NCBI GenBank assembly: GCA_000750105.3
Contig: JPHH03000023.1
Span: forward strand, 310,001 to 374,000
Direction of reading: 5' to 3'
Source: Tolypocladium sp. Sup5 PDA-1
Taxonomy: Eukaryota > Ascomycota > Sordariomycetes > Hypocreales > Ophiocordycipitaceae
Length of the DNA: 64,000 nt
A model generated the notes under the pieces. It searched no databases. It had not been told where the DNA came from and worked only from the letters and a program-made list of their open reading frames with translations. Of the stretch, positions 23,298 through 35,563 are shown piece by piece. Numbering within the stretch: the first letter of the stretch is position 1; every line of letters begins with the position of its first letter. Both the position numbers and the translations under genes were made by a program.

Positions 23298-24120
23298 TGC
23301 AGACTCAGAGAATGTGGTGGTGCCTTTTGTTGCTCAGTGCGGCCCTCAGACGGCGGGGAAGCCCACCTTGGAACAGTGGCCAGTGAATACCCAGAACGGA
23401 CCGCTCGGAGACGAGGTATTTTAAGATTGAGCATTTGCCATGAGCCAACACGGCCCAGATGTGGGCACGGGCAACCCAGAGATGAACTTGTTGGTTGGAG
23501 CCTGCAGTTGACAAACTTGACATGGCGTGGACTTTATGGTAAGCAGGGGGGGTGCACTGTTGAATGCCATGCTTCTCAAACGCGCTGCTGAATCAAAAAC
23601 AAACTTCCTTATCAATGAAAGTGGAAGTGATGAATACCTCCAAAGTGTCTCCAACGAGCAATCGCGTACCGGAAGAGAAACGGATATTCTTCCTGTCTGT
23701 CCGTGACCCATTGAGCTGCCCGTGCGATGCCCTCATCAGCAACATGCTGAGAACAAGGCACAAGAGTGACAAGACTGCGTGACAGCAGCCACAGCGTCGA
23801 ACAGTCTCAATCGGACGGCCGCGTTGTTATGTACAGAGCCGATGTTTGATGATAGTGCGGCCGTGAATACATGTGTGAGGCCTCTCGCACGTCATCGTTC
23901 AGCGCGGCGGCGCGGTCCAAAGTCAACTCAGATCTGCTTAGAAATACTGCAGCATCGCATCACACTGAGATCGCGTCGCCACCTCCGTGGAGCACTGGAG
24001 CCGTCAGCAGCAAACGCCGTGCGTGTCTCGCAATTGTCTACCTATTTAAAGCGCGACCGTTTCAGTGCTCATACAGATCGCAACAAGCCGTTTGCATCAT
24101 CAGACACCCCGACCGCCACA
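23298..24120. promoter_or_regulatory. divergent upstream region, monooxygenase relic / Gal80-like gene
   Basis: This 823-bp stretch contains no supported gene. A TATTTAAAG TATA-like box at about 24047-24055 lies about 70 nt before the Gal80-like ATG. Confidence 0.4.
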
Positions 24121-25330
24121 ATGGCTCCGACTCGAACCGCCATCATCGGCCTCTCCGCCTCTGCAATTACCTCATGGGCCAGCTCAGCCCACCTCCCATA
24201 TCTCCTCTCAGCCCGCGGCCGCGAAAAGTACACCATCGTGGCGCTCTGCAACTCCAGCGTCGATGCGGCGAAGCGTGCCATTGAGACCTACAAGCTGGCT
24301 CCCGAGACGCGGGCGTACGGCGACCCTCAGGCGCTCGCGGATGACAAGGATATCGACCTCGTCGTGTGCTGTACCCGAGTTGACGTGCACCACCAGACCA
24401 TCCTCCCCAGCGTCAAGGCCGGGAAAAGCGTCTTTGTGGAGTGGCCGTTGGCGCAGGATGTTGCCCATGCGCAGGAGCTTGTAGCAGCGGCAAAGGCCAG
24501 TGGGAGTCGCTCCATGGTGGGCTTGCAGGGTCGAGTCTCGCCAGCCATTGTTCAACTGCGAAAGCTCCTGGATCAAGGCCGCATCGGCAAGGTGCTGAGC
24601 TCCGAGGTCAAGGCTTTTGGCGGCTCCATGGACCGTCAATTGCTGTCTTCTGGTCTCAAATACTTTACCGACTTGGACGTGGGCGGTAACATGGTCACCA
24701 TCGGCTTCGGGCATTGTGAGGCTCAAGAATTTGCCACACCACTCCCTTCACGCATAGCTAACAATTGCACGTTTAGTGTTTGACCAAGTGCAGCATGTGC
24801 TTGGAGACCTGACGGATGTGCAGGCTCGATTGCAGCTGCAACAGCCCGAGGTGAAGCTTCGTGGTGCATCGGGTGAAGTCACGGACACGACTCGATCAAA
24901 CGTGCCCGACCTTGTCATCGCAACCGGCACCCTGACAGCATCGGAAATTGCACAAGAAGGAGCCAGCGTCTTGGTTAGCTTCCGCCGCGGCCAGCCGTTC
25001 CTCGGCAGCCCGGGGTTTGTCTGGGCCGTGAATGGGGAAAAGGGCGAGATCCGGCTCACTGCGCGAGGCGGGCCGACGCTGCAGGCGAACGCGTACACTG
25101 AACCCGTCACATTGGAAGTTCACGACTTTCAGTCCGATACCATTGCGTCCGTGGGATGGAGCTGGGAGGAGTGGCAGACGGGGCTTCCGATCTGCGGGCG
25201 CAGCATTGCGACCCTTTACGACTTGTTTGCAGCGGGCACGGCCGACGGGGCTGTCCCGTCCTTTGAAGATGTTCTGACACGCCATATCCAATTGGAGAAG
25301 CTGCTCGAGGGGTGGCCTCGAACGCGCTGA
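24121..25330 (+). CDS. Gfo/Idh/MocA-family oxidoreductase, Gal80-like
   Basis: Exons 24121-24715 and 24777-25330 encode 382 residues. The N-terminal half is a Rossmann domain. IIGLSASAITSWASSAHLPYL takes the place of the GxGxxG loop and resembles Gal80 proteins more than catalytic dehydrogenases. The DIDLVVCCTRVDVHHQTILP and GKSVFVEWPLA blocks match the family, where the latter normally reads EKP. Lys is replaced by Trp (EWPLA), also seen in Gal80-like members, which suggests NAD(P) binding without the usual catalytic Lys. The C-terminal half is the substrate or partner-binding sheet domain. Intron 24716-24776 (GTGAGG donor, GCTAAC branch) restores FGHLFDQVQHVLG. It may be a regulator or a sugar dehydrogenase; I favour the former weakly. 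Confidence 0.87.
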
Positions 25331-26182
25331 GCCGAGGACCGTGTTTTCGCTTGGCAAGCCGCACAAGGATGCTTCAAGCCGGACATTTCCTTAATATCAG
25401 ATTTGCAGTAGCGGCTTGAGAGATCGTTTCTTGTTCTACCTAGGCAGTATTACATGAGTACGTGGGTAGATATCAAGTACTATTCATGAGTGTGTGAACG
25501 TCGAGTTCCAGGAAGCCACAAACGGCAGCCACACAGACGCGGCAGATGCAGTCTGACAACGGTCACATTAAAAGCACAAAAGCGCACTATGTGAAGGAGA
25601 TATTCCCGAGAAAGTCTTCTTCGTTACATGGGCAAAGTCTGGCCAGTCCGTCGGGAGCCGCAATGAGGCACATGCAGTGAAAGACGGCCGTATCCGACAC
25701 ACCGCACTCAGACGGTTTACAAAGCTCAGCTTGATTGCCGTAGTAAATGTCCCTCGTGTCCGCGTCAAATCTCTCGCCGTGATCAATCGCTGAGCCAGCC
25801 GCTTTAGGGGATTGTAGAGCTTAACTATGTCTCGAGGCATGGGCTCCTCGGCAGCTGAGAAGCCACGCATACGCGGGCTGCGCGAAATGTATTCGCTCTG
25901 AAAGCACTACTTAATAGTCGCAAGACACCGTCGTATGCCAGGTAAGTTATATGAAGTTGAAGTAAGAATAGAATCCTTTCCTCGGTCATTCGAATGGGGC
26001 TCATCAGTAGTCCCAGACCGACGGCGCACGTCTACAACGCAGGCCTTTGTTCCGGAATCGATCATGATGCACAGTCCTCAAAGCAACACGAACCGTTTAC
26101 ATGGTTGTAGACCGCAGTTTTGGACTCGACCCTTTCACCGAAACACAGCACCCCTTTTCCTTTTGATCCACTGCCTACACCC
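25331..26182. other. convergent intergenic region
   Basis: The 3' flanks of the Gal80-like gene and the glutamic peptidase meet here. An open minus frame at 25568-25870 has no family features and is not called. Nothing else is seen. Confidence 0.4.
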
Positions 26183-26878
26183 CTAGTCGACGTACTTGCA
26201 GCGCACGCCGTTAGCATTCGAAGCACAGCTGGTCTTGGAGCGGCCGTCGACGGAGATGTTGACAATGTTGGCACCATCAGCACTGGCCCAACCGTTGGCC
26301 CCGTACGCCCAAGTGTCCGTTATGGTTATCGACCCGAAGTCGACGAGCGGGACCTGGCCGCCCCAGCCGTCACCAAAGTCCTCCACGATCCACTCCGCAT
26401 CCGTGTCGCAAAGCGCCTTCTGGTTGTAAAACGTCTGCGACGCGGACTGGCCAGTCGTCAGGTTCTCGAGCGTCGAGTTGCCCGACGTGGTCGACCACGC
26501 GTTGACCGTCATGCGGACCTGGTCACCCGCCTTCGCAGAGAAGGCCTGGGAGTAGGATCCGTCCAGGGCGGGCCACCACTCGAACCAGGGATGCACTCTG
26601 CCGTCTCCGTAGAAGGAAAGTCCCGTTTGCAAGATGGCGGTACCGCATTTCGCCCCGTCGATTCCGACCCAGGCGGAGACGGCGGCGTTGGAGGACTGGC
26701 CGGTGACGAGGGGGACGGTGACGACGCCGCTGACATAGCCCCACCCCTGGCCTTCCTGGACCGCGCCGGCCCAGGGCTGGACGTTCTGGCGGGCGACGAG
26801 GCCGTCGGGGGCGCGTCCAGGTGCGGCAATGGCGCCAGAGACGGATGCGATGGCCGCGAGAGCGGCGCTGTACTTCAT
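26183..26878 (-). CDS. secreted glutamic peptidase, family G1 (eqolisin)
   Basis: This acid endopeptidase is a single exon of 231 residues. The signal peptide is MKYSAALAAIASVSGAIAAP. The mature-type domain starts almost at once: WAGAVQEGQGWGYVSGVVTVP, then SAWVGIDGAKCGTAILQTG with the catalytic Gln at residue 84, HPWFEWWPA, and AEWIVEDFGDGWGG with the catalytic Glu at about 162-166. Cysteines at 78/157 and near the C-terminus suit disulfides. Family members usually carry a longer propeptide; here only about 15 residues separate the signal peptide from the first domain block. The enzyme would act outside the cell at low pH. A TATA box lies about 140 nt upstream. Confidence 0.92.
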   Translation of the reverse strand: MKYSAALAAIASVSGAIAAPGRAPDGLVARQNVQPWAGAVQEGQGWGYVSGVVTVPLVTGQSSNAAVSAWVGIDGAKCGTAILQTGLSFYGDGRVHPWFEWWPALDGSYSQAFSAKAGDQVRMTVNAWSTTSGNSTLENLTTGQSASQTFYNQKALCDTDAEWIVEDFGDGWGGQVPLVDFGSITITDTWAYGANGWASADGANIVNISVDGRSKTSCASNANGVRCKYVD

Positions 26879-28836
26879 GCTTGCGCGGAGAAGAAGTCCA
26901 AGCTGTGGGGGTTGTTTGAAGCCGATGGCTGTCTCCGTAGCTTGAAGATGTTGGAGAGCCTGGTGCTGCCGAGTCTTTCAGGGTGGACAAGAGAACGAGG
27001 AGACTCGGGTTCAGATTTTATAGTCATGATCGAGTCTACATGTCTGCTCGACAGAGGCACCTTGTCTGTCACTTTCTCTCAAAGTGATAACGGTACAAAC
27101 TATACCGCATTACGCAGGTCTGTAAGAAAGGCTGGCGGAGGCAGATCCTCATCGCGGCGGAACTAAAGGAGCGTGAAGGGCTCTTTGCGTTAGTGTTGAT
27201 GACGAGCACGGATGGGTCTGGAGTCGTGGTGCAAGCAGACGGCCACAGCATTCACGACCTGAAGTCCAACGCACCCCAGCGGCAGTTGTATGCCGCCTGA
27301 GCCTCCAAGTGCCCAAGCCGGTTAGCATTGACGCCAGGCAACGTCCAGATCGTGCGGCTATGCGCGGAGGGCGAAACCACATGCACATTGGGTGCTGATG
27401 GCTTGCGTAGCCTCAGAGGGTGCCGATCATTTGACGGAGACGACCCCTGAACACCTGCTAAAAGGAGACAAGACGGCCTCTACGAGCGTCCACGATTGGT
27501 GTCAGCCGGACCTGCTAAAAGAAGCGTGATACTTTGTCACGATGTTGGCATGGCCATTTGCAGCAACAGGCAGCCACCACTTGGTTGTCTCACTTTGAGT
27601 TGATGATTTCCCGTGCCTGATGCCCGGAGATGCAACCCAACTGCGGCTCCGATCACGTTCCACTCCACAGTTAACCGCAACTAAATCTTGCGTGGCGGAC
27701 TATGCAACTCGGGTCGCTGGGCCGTCGGTTGTGCGGTCAAAGACTGGTGAGACAGGCACGACAGGGGCCATTCGGGATTGACCTGAGGTATCTCGTGCTG
27801 GTGAGGCGGCCAGAACCCTGGTGCGCGAGGCTAGTTGCTGGACTTGAGCTGGACTTGATGCTTCCCCAGAAAACGCCATTTGGCATTGAGGATAGTAGTC
27901 TGGGGAGCAGCCGACGCCTCCGGGAGTCGCGATGCGTGCCGATCGCCAACACGGTCCAGATCGACCCGGAGATGCGTGCCTTGTCGACCTCGGCAAGCAA
28001 CTACAGGACGGCAAGCGATGGCTTAAGGGCTAGGTTGAGCCCCCAGGCTCAATATCCGGCGTCGACTGGCTGGCGTCGATGAGGAAATCACACCGTGGCT
28101 CCGGTATTATTACCCTCTTTCCCGGTCGGGCAATTAGCCGTGTCGAAGCCGCAAAACGTTGGTTCGCCATAGAAGGGCCCGTCGGGTATCGTCGCGTTTG
28201 CATCTGTCCTGCCACTGGCAAGGCAAGCTGGCGGCGTGATGTTGTTCCCAAGGAACCCCGTATCGATGTCTCCGTGTCAAATTGGGCAGGCACTTGCCTG
28301 GCAAAGACAATGGGACGTGGCGCTGAACAATGCCAGGGCTGATGATTGTGAAATGGACGCTCCATATACTCCGTACGTTGAGTTACTTCGTATTCGTACG
28401 CCCGCTGGGAAAGGGAGAAGCCACACTTCCGTGTCAAGCGTGGGGGTGGACTCGTCCCGGTGGAATCACGTGCCCCGACCTTCCCCTTTCGGCCACGTCT
28501 CCAGCCGGAACGGAGCCTCGGGGGCCGGACAGGGGTTCGTTTGAGGATTCTGCCGCCTCCGCTGGCCGAGGACGGGACAAAACGAAGAGGCTTCAGTCTT
28601 CACTGTGTTTCGCTGCTGCCCGAACTGCAGCCCGCCATATGAGAACGGGGACTTCAATGTCTATGCGCAGCAATAACCGCTAGTCTGACGTTGCTCCAGT
28701 GCCATTGGCGCACACATGTGGCTTCAGGCTCTGACGGGCAACTGAGAGGTAGACGAGGGCTGAGCAAGAGGCGCACCCTCCGCCCCTCTGCGTGTCCCAG
28801 CCCAGTTGATTGTCGTCCGCGATTGTTCTCCTGGCC
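26879..28836. other. gene-free interval
   Basis: Between the divergent peptidase and aminopeptidase genes I find no supported coding region in about 2 kb. Open frames at 27700-28082 and 28330-28683 have no family features. A TACTCCGTA motif lies at 28367-28375. The right end must hold the aminopeptidase promoter. Confidence 0.4.
27016..27022 (-). promoter_or_regulatory. TATA box of the glutamic peptidase gene
   Basis: The minus strand reads CTATAAAATC at this point, about 140 nt before the ATG at 26878. The sequence and spacing suit a regulated secreted-enzyme gene. Confidence 0.4.
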
Positions 28837-31800
28837 ATGTCGGTCTTCTTACAGTCTCTACCGCGGCGCGGCCTCGCGCCGGCGAGTCCAGCGTCGGTCC
28901 AGCTCGCACGTGCATCGACTACTGCAGCTCGTCTTCAACAACCCTTTGCAACTGCAGCGGCAGCCAATAACAATACCAGACTCCTTCGGCCAACGCGCAT
29001 CGACTCGAGCTCCTGCCGCGTCTTTGGCCCGTCGTAAGCCTCGACTACCCCTCAAGCTACCTTATGCATGCGTCCCGTCCAACATCCAATGCCCCCTCCA
29101 CCACCCCTCACCCTCACCCTCTCCCCTCCCTCCCCCACCTCCTCTCCACATCGTCACAACAAAGTCAAGCACCTTCTGCATAGAGCTCTGCCCTCGCGTT
29201 GCTGACGCGCCTCGTTGCTTAGGGCTTCCCATAAGAGATTCGCCTCGTCGGCGGCCGCCTTTGCCTCCCGCAACAACTCCTCCGTCAACCGCCTCGTCCC
29301 ATCCCACCGCCTGCCCAACCTCGCCACGGTCCGCCATTGCTCGTACCGCAGACACAACATGTGCAGAACCCAGGCTGGCGTCGACATGACGGGCGGGGGC
29401 GCTTCCGGCAGCTCCCAGGGCCGCGAGCTGCTCCCTGCCAACGTCGTGCCGCGGCACTACCACGTCACCCTCGAGCCCGACTTTGAGAAGCTGACGTTCG
29501 AGGGCACCGTCGTCATCGACGTCGACGTCGCCGAGGACTCGAGCTCCATTGCCGTCAACACCCTCGAGCTCGACATCCACGGCGCCAAGGTGTCCTCCAA
29601 TGGACAGACCATCAGGTGCGTGTCTTGGGCAGCTATGATGGACTACATGTTCCGTCCGCTAACCTCGTACTTTGTACAGCTCGGCTCCCAAAATCTCCCG
29701 CGATGAATCGACGCAGGTCAGCAAGTTCGACTTTGACGGCTCCCTCGCCAAGGGGAGCCAGGCCCAGCTGGAAGTTAGCTTCACCGGCCAGCTCAACGAC
29801 AAGATGGCTGGCTTCTACCGATCGACGTTCAAGAGGGACGATGGCACCGAGGGGATCCTCGCCACCACGCAGATGGAGCCTACCGATGCCCGCCGCGCCT
29901 TCCCCTGCTTCGACGAGCCTGCCCTCAAGGCCAAGTTCACCATCACCCTCATCGCCGACAAGAAGTTGACCTGTCTGAGCAACATGGACGTCGCCTCCGA
30001 GACCGAGGTCCAGTCCAAGATCAGCGGCACCACCAAGAAGGCTGTTCACTTCAACACCTCCCCCCTCATGTCCACCTACCTGGTTGCCTTTATTGTGGGC
30101 GAGCTCAACTACGTCGAGTCTCTCGACTTCCGCGTGCCCGTCCGCGTCTATGCGCCTCCCGGCCAGGACATTGAGCACGGCCGCTTCTCGCTGGACCTGG
30201 CCGTCAAGACGCTCAAGTTCTACGAAAAGGTGTTTGGAATCGACTTCCCCCTGCCCAAGATGGACCAGGTCGCCATTCCGGACTTTGCCCAGGGCGCCAT
30301 GGAGAACTGGGGTCTCATCACCTACCGTGTCGTCGACCTTCTCCTCGACGAAAAGGCCAGCGGTGCCGCCACCAAGGAACGCGTGGCCGAGGTCGTCCAG
30401 CACGAGCTGGCCCATCAGTGGTTCGGAAACCTGGTGACCATGGACTGGTGGGAGGGTCTCTGGCTCAACGAGGGCTTCGCCACTTGGGCGTCCTGGGTAA
30501 GTGCTCCTGCGTTCAGATACTGATGGCGCTTCTCATGCTGACCCGCATTGCCTCTAGTACTCGTGTAATGCCTTCTACCCAGAGTGGCACGTCTGGCAGA
30601 CGTACGTCACCGACAACCTGCAGTCGGCTCTTTCGCTCGACTCTCTGAGAAGCAGCCACCCGATCGAGGTGCCTGTCAAGCGCGCCGACGAGATCAACCA
30701 GATCTTCGATGCCATTTCCTACTCCAAGGGATCCTGCGTCCTGCGCATGATCTCGACGTACCTCGGCGAGGACATCTTCTTGGAAGGCGTGCGGCAGTAC
30801 CTGAAGAAGCACGCCTACGGAAACACCCAGACCGGAGACCTGTGGACGTCGCTGAGCGCTGCGAGCGGCAAGCCCCTGCAGGAGATTATGCATGCGTGGA
30901 CAAAGAAGGTCGGGTACCCGGTCCTTACCGTCACGGAGAACGAGAAGGAGGGCAGCGTCCACGTGAAGCAGAACCGCTTCTTGAGAACGGGCGACACGAA
31001 GCCCGAGGAGGATCAAGTTTTGTACCCCGTCTTCCTGAGCATGCGCACCAAGGACGGCGTCGACAAGTCCCTGGCCCTCAACGAGCGTGAAAAGGATCTC
31101 AAGCTGCCTGGCGGCGATTTCTTCAAGCTCAACGCCAACCACACTGGCATCTACCGCACCTCGTACTCCCCGGCCCGTCTGGAGAAGCTGGGCAAGGCCG
31201 CCAAGGAAGGTCTCCTGACTGTTGAGGACCGGGCAGGTATGATTGCCGACGCCGGTGCACTGGCTACGTCTGGATACCAAAAGACGTCTGGTGTCTTGAG
31301 CCTGCTCAAGGGCTTCGACTCCGAGACGGAATTCGTCGTCTGGAACGAGATCATTGGCCGTCTGGCCGGCATCCAGAGCGCCTGGGTGTTCGAGGACAAG
31401 GCTGTCAGGGACGGGCTTGACGCTTTCCTCAGGGATCTCGTCAGCCCCAAGGCTCACAAGATGGGGTGGCAATTCTCCGACAACGACGGCCACGTGGAGC
31501 AGCAGTTCAAGGCCATGATGTTCGAGGCGGCAGGCTTGTCTGGCGATGAGACCATCATTGCGGCCGCCAAGGACATGTTTGCCAAGTTCATGTCCGGAGA
31601 CAGGGCGGCTCTGCACCCCAACATCCGCAAGAGCGTTTTCGCCATTGCTCTGAAGTTTGGTGGTGAGCAAGAGGTAAGGCTTTGTCCACGACTCTCCAAT
31701 TTCTCACCGACATAAGGCTGACCATCTACTTTTGCGTATAGTACAACAAGATCCTGGAGCATTACCGCTCCTCTACAAACAGCGACGAGCGCAATAGCTG

Positions 31801-32215
31801 CCTCCGCTGCCTGGGTCGTGCCAAGGACCCGGCTTTGGTCGAGCGCACCCTGGCCCTGCTCTTCGGAGGCGAGGTCAAGGACCAGGACGTGTACATGCCT
31901 GTCAGCGGCCTCCGCAGCCACTCTGCCGGCATCGAGGCCATGTTTGCGTGGATGACCACCAACTGGGACGAGATTTACAAGAGACTCCCGCCCGGCCTGT
32001 CCATGCTCGGCAACATGGTCATGATCATGACCACGGGCTTCACCACGCAGGAGCAGCTGTCCAAGGTGGACGAGTTCTTTGCCGCCAAGAACAACAGCGG
32101 CTACGACCAGTCGCTGGAGCAGAGCAAGGACGCTATCCGGTCCAAGGTTTCGTGGCTGGCGCGCGATCGCGAGGATGTGGCTGCATGGCTCAAGGCGAAT
32201 GGCTACTCTGCATGA
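28837..32215 (+). CDS. M1-family zinc aminopeptidase (Aap1/Ape2-like)
   Basis: This metallo-exopeptidase trims N-terminal residues from peptides. Exons 28837-29033, 29223-29615, 29680-30496, 30558-31673 and 31742-32215 join to 998 residues. The core starts at LPANVVPRHYHVTLEPDF. GAMENWG (substrate amino-group site) and HELAHQWFGN...WLNEGFA (HExxH-x18-E zinc site) lie in exon 3, and the ERAP1_C-like domain fills the last two exons. Exon 1 plus the start of exon 2 give about 110 Arg/Ser/Ala-rich residues with almost no acids, typical of a mitochondrial presequence. An ATG at 29359 (MCRTQAGVDM) would give an 887-residue cytosolic form, close to the usual length. The long 189-nt first intron (GTAAGC donor, CTGAC branch, TTAG acceptor) is inferred from frame and motif agreement. 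The core is very secure; exon 1 is less so. Confidence 0.9.
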
Positions 32216-32969
32216 AAGCATTAATAGTGTTGGGTCAGGATAGTGCTTCAATACGGTACAAGTTGTCGGCTATCGGGCGAAGAGGAAGAAAAGTTCATGT
32301 AGTTGAAAAGTTATGATGAGAATGAACCATCCGTTGGGCCAACTTGAACCCTGAAGTGAGCTCCCAATGTCAATAATTCTTAGCAAGTGCTCGGCCGAGC
32401 GTTTATACTCGTGTCTAGTGTTTTGAAATCGCGTACGCAGAGGCGATTTGATAGTTGTTCACCACGGCAGTGAGATAACGTGTACGAGTAGGGCTGTACT
32501 GGATCAAGTCGGCGGTCGAGCCGGTGATGGCGAAGGGCCGAAGGCCGAAGCTACGGGCCTCCAAATCTGGATATCAGCACTAGGCCATTAATAATGATTC
32601 GGCGAACGGTGTAGAAAAGCGCGAGTGCCGTTGCGGCAAGTGCGGCTACCGCGAGGCCTTGTAAGTGCTACTGCAGGCTTACCAAGCCGAATCATCTTGG
32701 GCCTGCGAGTGCACATTTGTTTCGTGATCGGATGACTGGCAGGTATAATTGAAGTTGGTGATATAGAGGTGAGCACTAGCAAAGTATATATGCATGACGA
32801 GCAGAACCCAAATGCCCTTGAAGCTGCGCCTACAACCACTCACATCTCAAGCTCTGATCACTGCACTCATTCGCAGCAGCGCAACCTTTTAAATTCCTCG
32901 ACGTCGCACAATTGAGCCATCCACCACTTCCTGCATCTTACCTTGGCATCTCCATCACCGCCATTCACA
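32216..32969. other. intergenic, promoter of the NmrA-like gene
   Basis: No gene is visible. A TATATAT stretch lies at about 32785-32793, some 180 nt before the NmrA-like ATG, and may act as its TATA box. Confidence 0.4.
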
Positions 32970-34041
32970 ATGTCCAAGATCCTCACTGTTTTTGGCGCCA
33001 CCGGCAACCAGGGCGGCTCCGTCATTCGAGCCGTCCTCGCCGACCCGGTCCTGTCCAAGGAGTTTAAGATCCGGGGCATCACTCGCGACGTGAGCAAGCC
33101 CGCGGCCAAGGAGCTGGCCGCCAAGGGGGTCGAGGTCGTCAAGGTAAGCTCTACATCGCCATAGCGTAGGCCGTTTTTGCTGTGCCTAACTGGTCGCGTC
33201 CAGGCCGACATGTCGAGTGTCCAAGCCGCCGCCCCCGCCGTCGAGGGCGCTCACACGGTATTCCTCGTGACCAACTTCTGGGAGTCCATGTCGGCGGCCA
33301 CGGAAATCGCCCAGGGCAAGGCCGTCACCGACGCCAGCAAGGCGGCGGGCGTCAAGCACCTCATCTTCTCGTCGCTCATCAACACCACCAAGGCCAGCAG
33401 GGGCAAGCTGCCCAACATCAGTCACTTTGACGGCAAGGCCAGCATCGAGACCTACATTCGCGGCAGCGGCGTGCCGAGCACCTTTGTGCTCCCCGGCATG
33501 TTCATGTCCGGCTTCATCGGCATGATTCGCAAGCAGGACGACGGCAGCTACAGCATCAACATCCCCGAGGGCGTGTCTGTCGACAATGCTCGAACCCCGC
33601 TTTTTGATGTTGCTGCTGACACCGGTACGTCACCATTACAGCCACCGTCATCACTATCCTTGCCGAACATGAAGTCACCCGGTAGTATTATACTGACTGC
33701 ATAAACTCGCAGGGAAATTCGTCAAGGCCGCCATCAAAGGCTTCCCGGCGTCCACCAACAAGCACATCTACGCCGCCACGGACTACTACAGCCCGGCCCG
33801 CCTGCTGTCCGAGTTCTCCGAGGTGATTGGCAAGCCGGCCCGCGCCAACACCGTGTCGCAGGACACCTTCAAGTCCTTCTTGCCGCCGCCCGCGGCCCAG
33901 GAGCTGCTGGAGAACTGGCTGCTGCTGGAGAGCCCGGGGTACTATGGGGGCGCGGACCTCTCGGAGAGCCGGAGCCTCTTGGATGAGAAGCCGACCAGCT
34001 GGAAGGACTTTGTCGCGCAGAACAAGGCGAAGTGGCTGTAA
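32970..34041 (+). CDS. NmrA-like NAD(P)-binding protein
   Basis: Exons 32970-33143, 33204-33624 and 33713-34041 encode 307 residues. The N-terminus holds the GxxGxxG motif (VFGATGNQGGS, Gly 9, 12 and 15), which marks NmrA/HSCARG-type atypical short-chain dehydrogenases that sense the NADPH/NADP ratio. Other marks are DADMSS-type turns after the first intron, VFLVTNFWE, and VKHLIFSSL in place of the SDR catalytic YxxxK, which is not seen. A redox-sensing or regulatory role in the cytosol or nucleus is therefore more likely than catalysis. Both introns are supported by frame continuity. In Aspergillus NmrA represses the GATA factor AreA; this protein is only a superfamily member, so that function is not implied. 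Confidence 0.88.
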
Positions 34042-35563
34042 TTGCAAGCCGAGGGCTCCGTCATGGTTAATTCTTCGTATGATGACGGATTGAGTAATTT
34101 TTCCTGGAGAGATTGGAGCTGAACAAGTTTGCAATTGGCGTACAAGCCGATATATGTGACCGAACGATGCTGTGTATCGCCTCTTTACAAGGCGATAATT
34201 CAGGACGGACATGTGTTACGAAGGTGTAGTTCTCAACGTCTTTGCGGCCGCGAGCAGGCCCTCCAAGTTCCTGTTTACCTTGTGGAAAAGAGAGTGTTAG
34301 CCGCCACATGTCCATCCATTATCATATTTCGGCAAAAAATGATGTTTATCGTCCACCTGGCCTGCAATGAGCTTGGCATCCGCCAATGCCTATACTGCAG
34401 CGCTAATAAAAATGATTACATCGAGGATAAATTCTTGATCTAGGGTCCAACATTCTGCTCACAACGTTGGGCAAATGATACTAATTAACCTCAGTGTCAT
34501 GCTTGTGTGGTAAAGAGCAACTACAGTTCAGCCCTCTCCTAAGACTCAATAGCTCTACAGCAAACAATCACACATCTTGGAAACTGGCAGCACAAGTACG
34601 TAAGTCAGCCGAGGAGACAGTGTTGTGAATTTATTCTATTGAGATTTAAGAAACCTACTTAGTTACAACTTGAAATTATGCCACAGTTGCATCCGAGGAC
34701 TGGGCCCGAGTCGGTTCGTCTTGCTCTTCGTGTATCATCTTCCCCCCTAGCTTCGATGTTCCTTGAGTTTTCACTGGCTAATGGGTTCGGAGAGAAATGC
34801 CTACACGGTTGCAAACATCTAGAAAGTACGCAGTACTGTAGTTGCTGTCCAACTCCGTCCATGTCGTTGGCTCTTGTCACAACCAACAGAGGGTCACATC
34901 GCGCCGCTCAGTTGAGGTTTAGTCACTTTTTCAGGTGAGATCTAGATAATGACACATTATATGACAGACTCAAGTATATCATATTCATGACACGGAAGTT
35001 TGCTAATGTTATACGTCGGGTCGCGCCTCTCTGTGGGCCTGAACGCTCGTTCGAACCAATCGAGCATTTTGTATTGTTCGTGCACGGCCTACGGAGTACG
35101 TGCCGTGCCGAGTATCAATTCGCCATGAGCAATCGTGTTTTGCGCGATAATTGCATGCGCGTCAGTCTACTCGATCCAACCGCATGTCGGGATGGCAGTA
35201 GTGGCAGTGACGGGCCCGTCCCCATGCATTAGTGGCCTATTCAGAGCTTTGGCCTCATCCTTTGTCCCTTGTTTCAGCGTCACATGGTCAGGGATGCATG
35301 CACGAACGCCATTCAATATACGCGGCACATTTACAGTTCACGCGTGTGTCACCCGACTGTTCGTGGTTCACACATTGTACTGATGTGATTGGCGCGGCAT
35401 TCGCTGCCGCAAGTGTGCTGAGAGATTCATCGTATATCACCTTTATACTCAAGCACGAGCAGCTTCGGCAGTCCCCTCCTCTTCCTTCCCTCCACCATCA
35501 ACATCCTCAGTTTTGTTGTCAGTAGCCTTCGTTAGTAGCCTCCACAACGAAAACCATCTCATC
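34042..35563. other. gene-free, AT-rich interval
   Basis: About 1.5 kb without a supported gene. The stretch 34060-34650 is AT-rich. A TACGGAGTA motif lies at 35090-35098. The right end is the promoter and CT-rich leader of the glycosyltransferase gene. Confidence 0.4.

Noticed and set aside
26120..27166. Plus-strand ORF (348 codons) over the glutamic peptidase
   Set aside because: The minus-strand reading is a textbook G1 peptidase with signal peptide; the plus frame is Arg/Gly/Asp-rich and featureless.
28691..29389. Plus-strand 232-codon ORF before the aminopeptidase
   Set aside because: Pro/Ser/Arg low-complexity translation over the leader and first intron; another frame gives the presequence exon.
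29633..30415. Minus-strand ORF (260 codons) opposite aminopeptidase exon 3
   Set aside because: Antisense shadow with repetitive Gly/Val/Glu composition.
30513..31670. Long minus-strand ORF (385 codons) opposite aminopeptidase exon 4
   Set aside because: It is a shadow of the M1 gene; no domain, and it crosses the real exon/intron structure.
35045..35070. GTTCGAACC word resembling a tRNA T-loop
   Set aside because: No acceptor stem, D-arm or anticodon arm could be paired around it.
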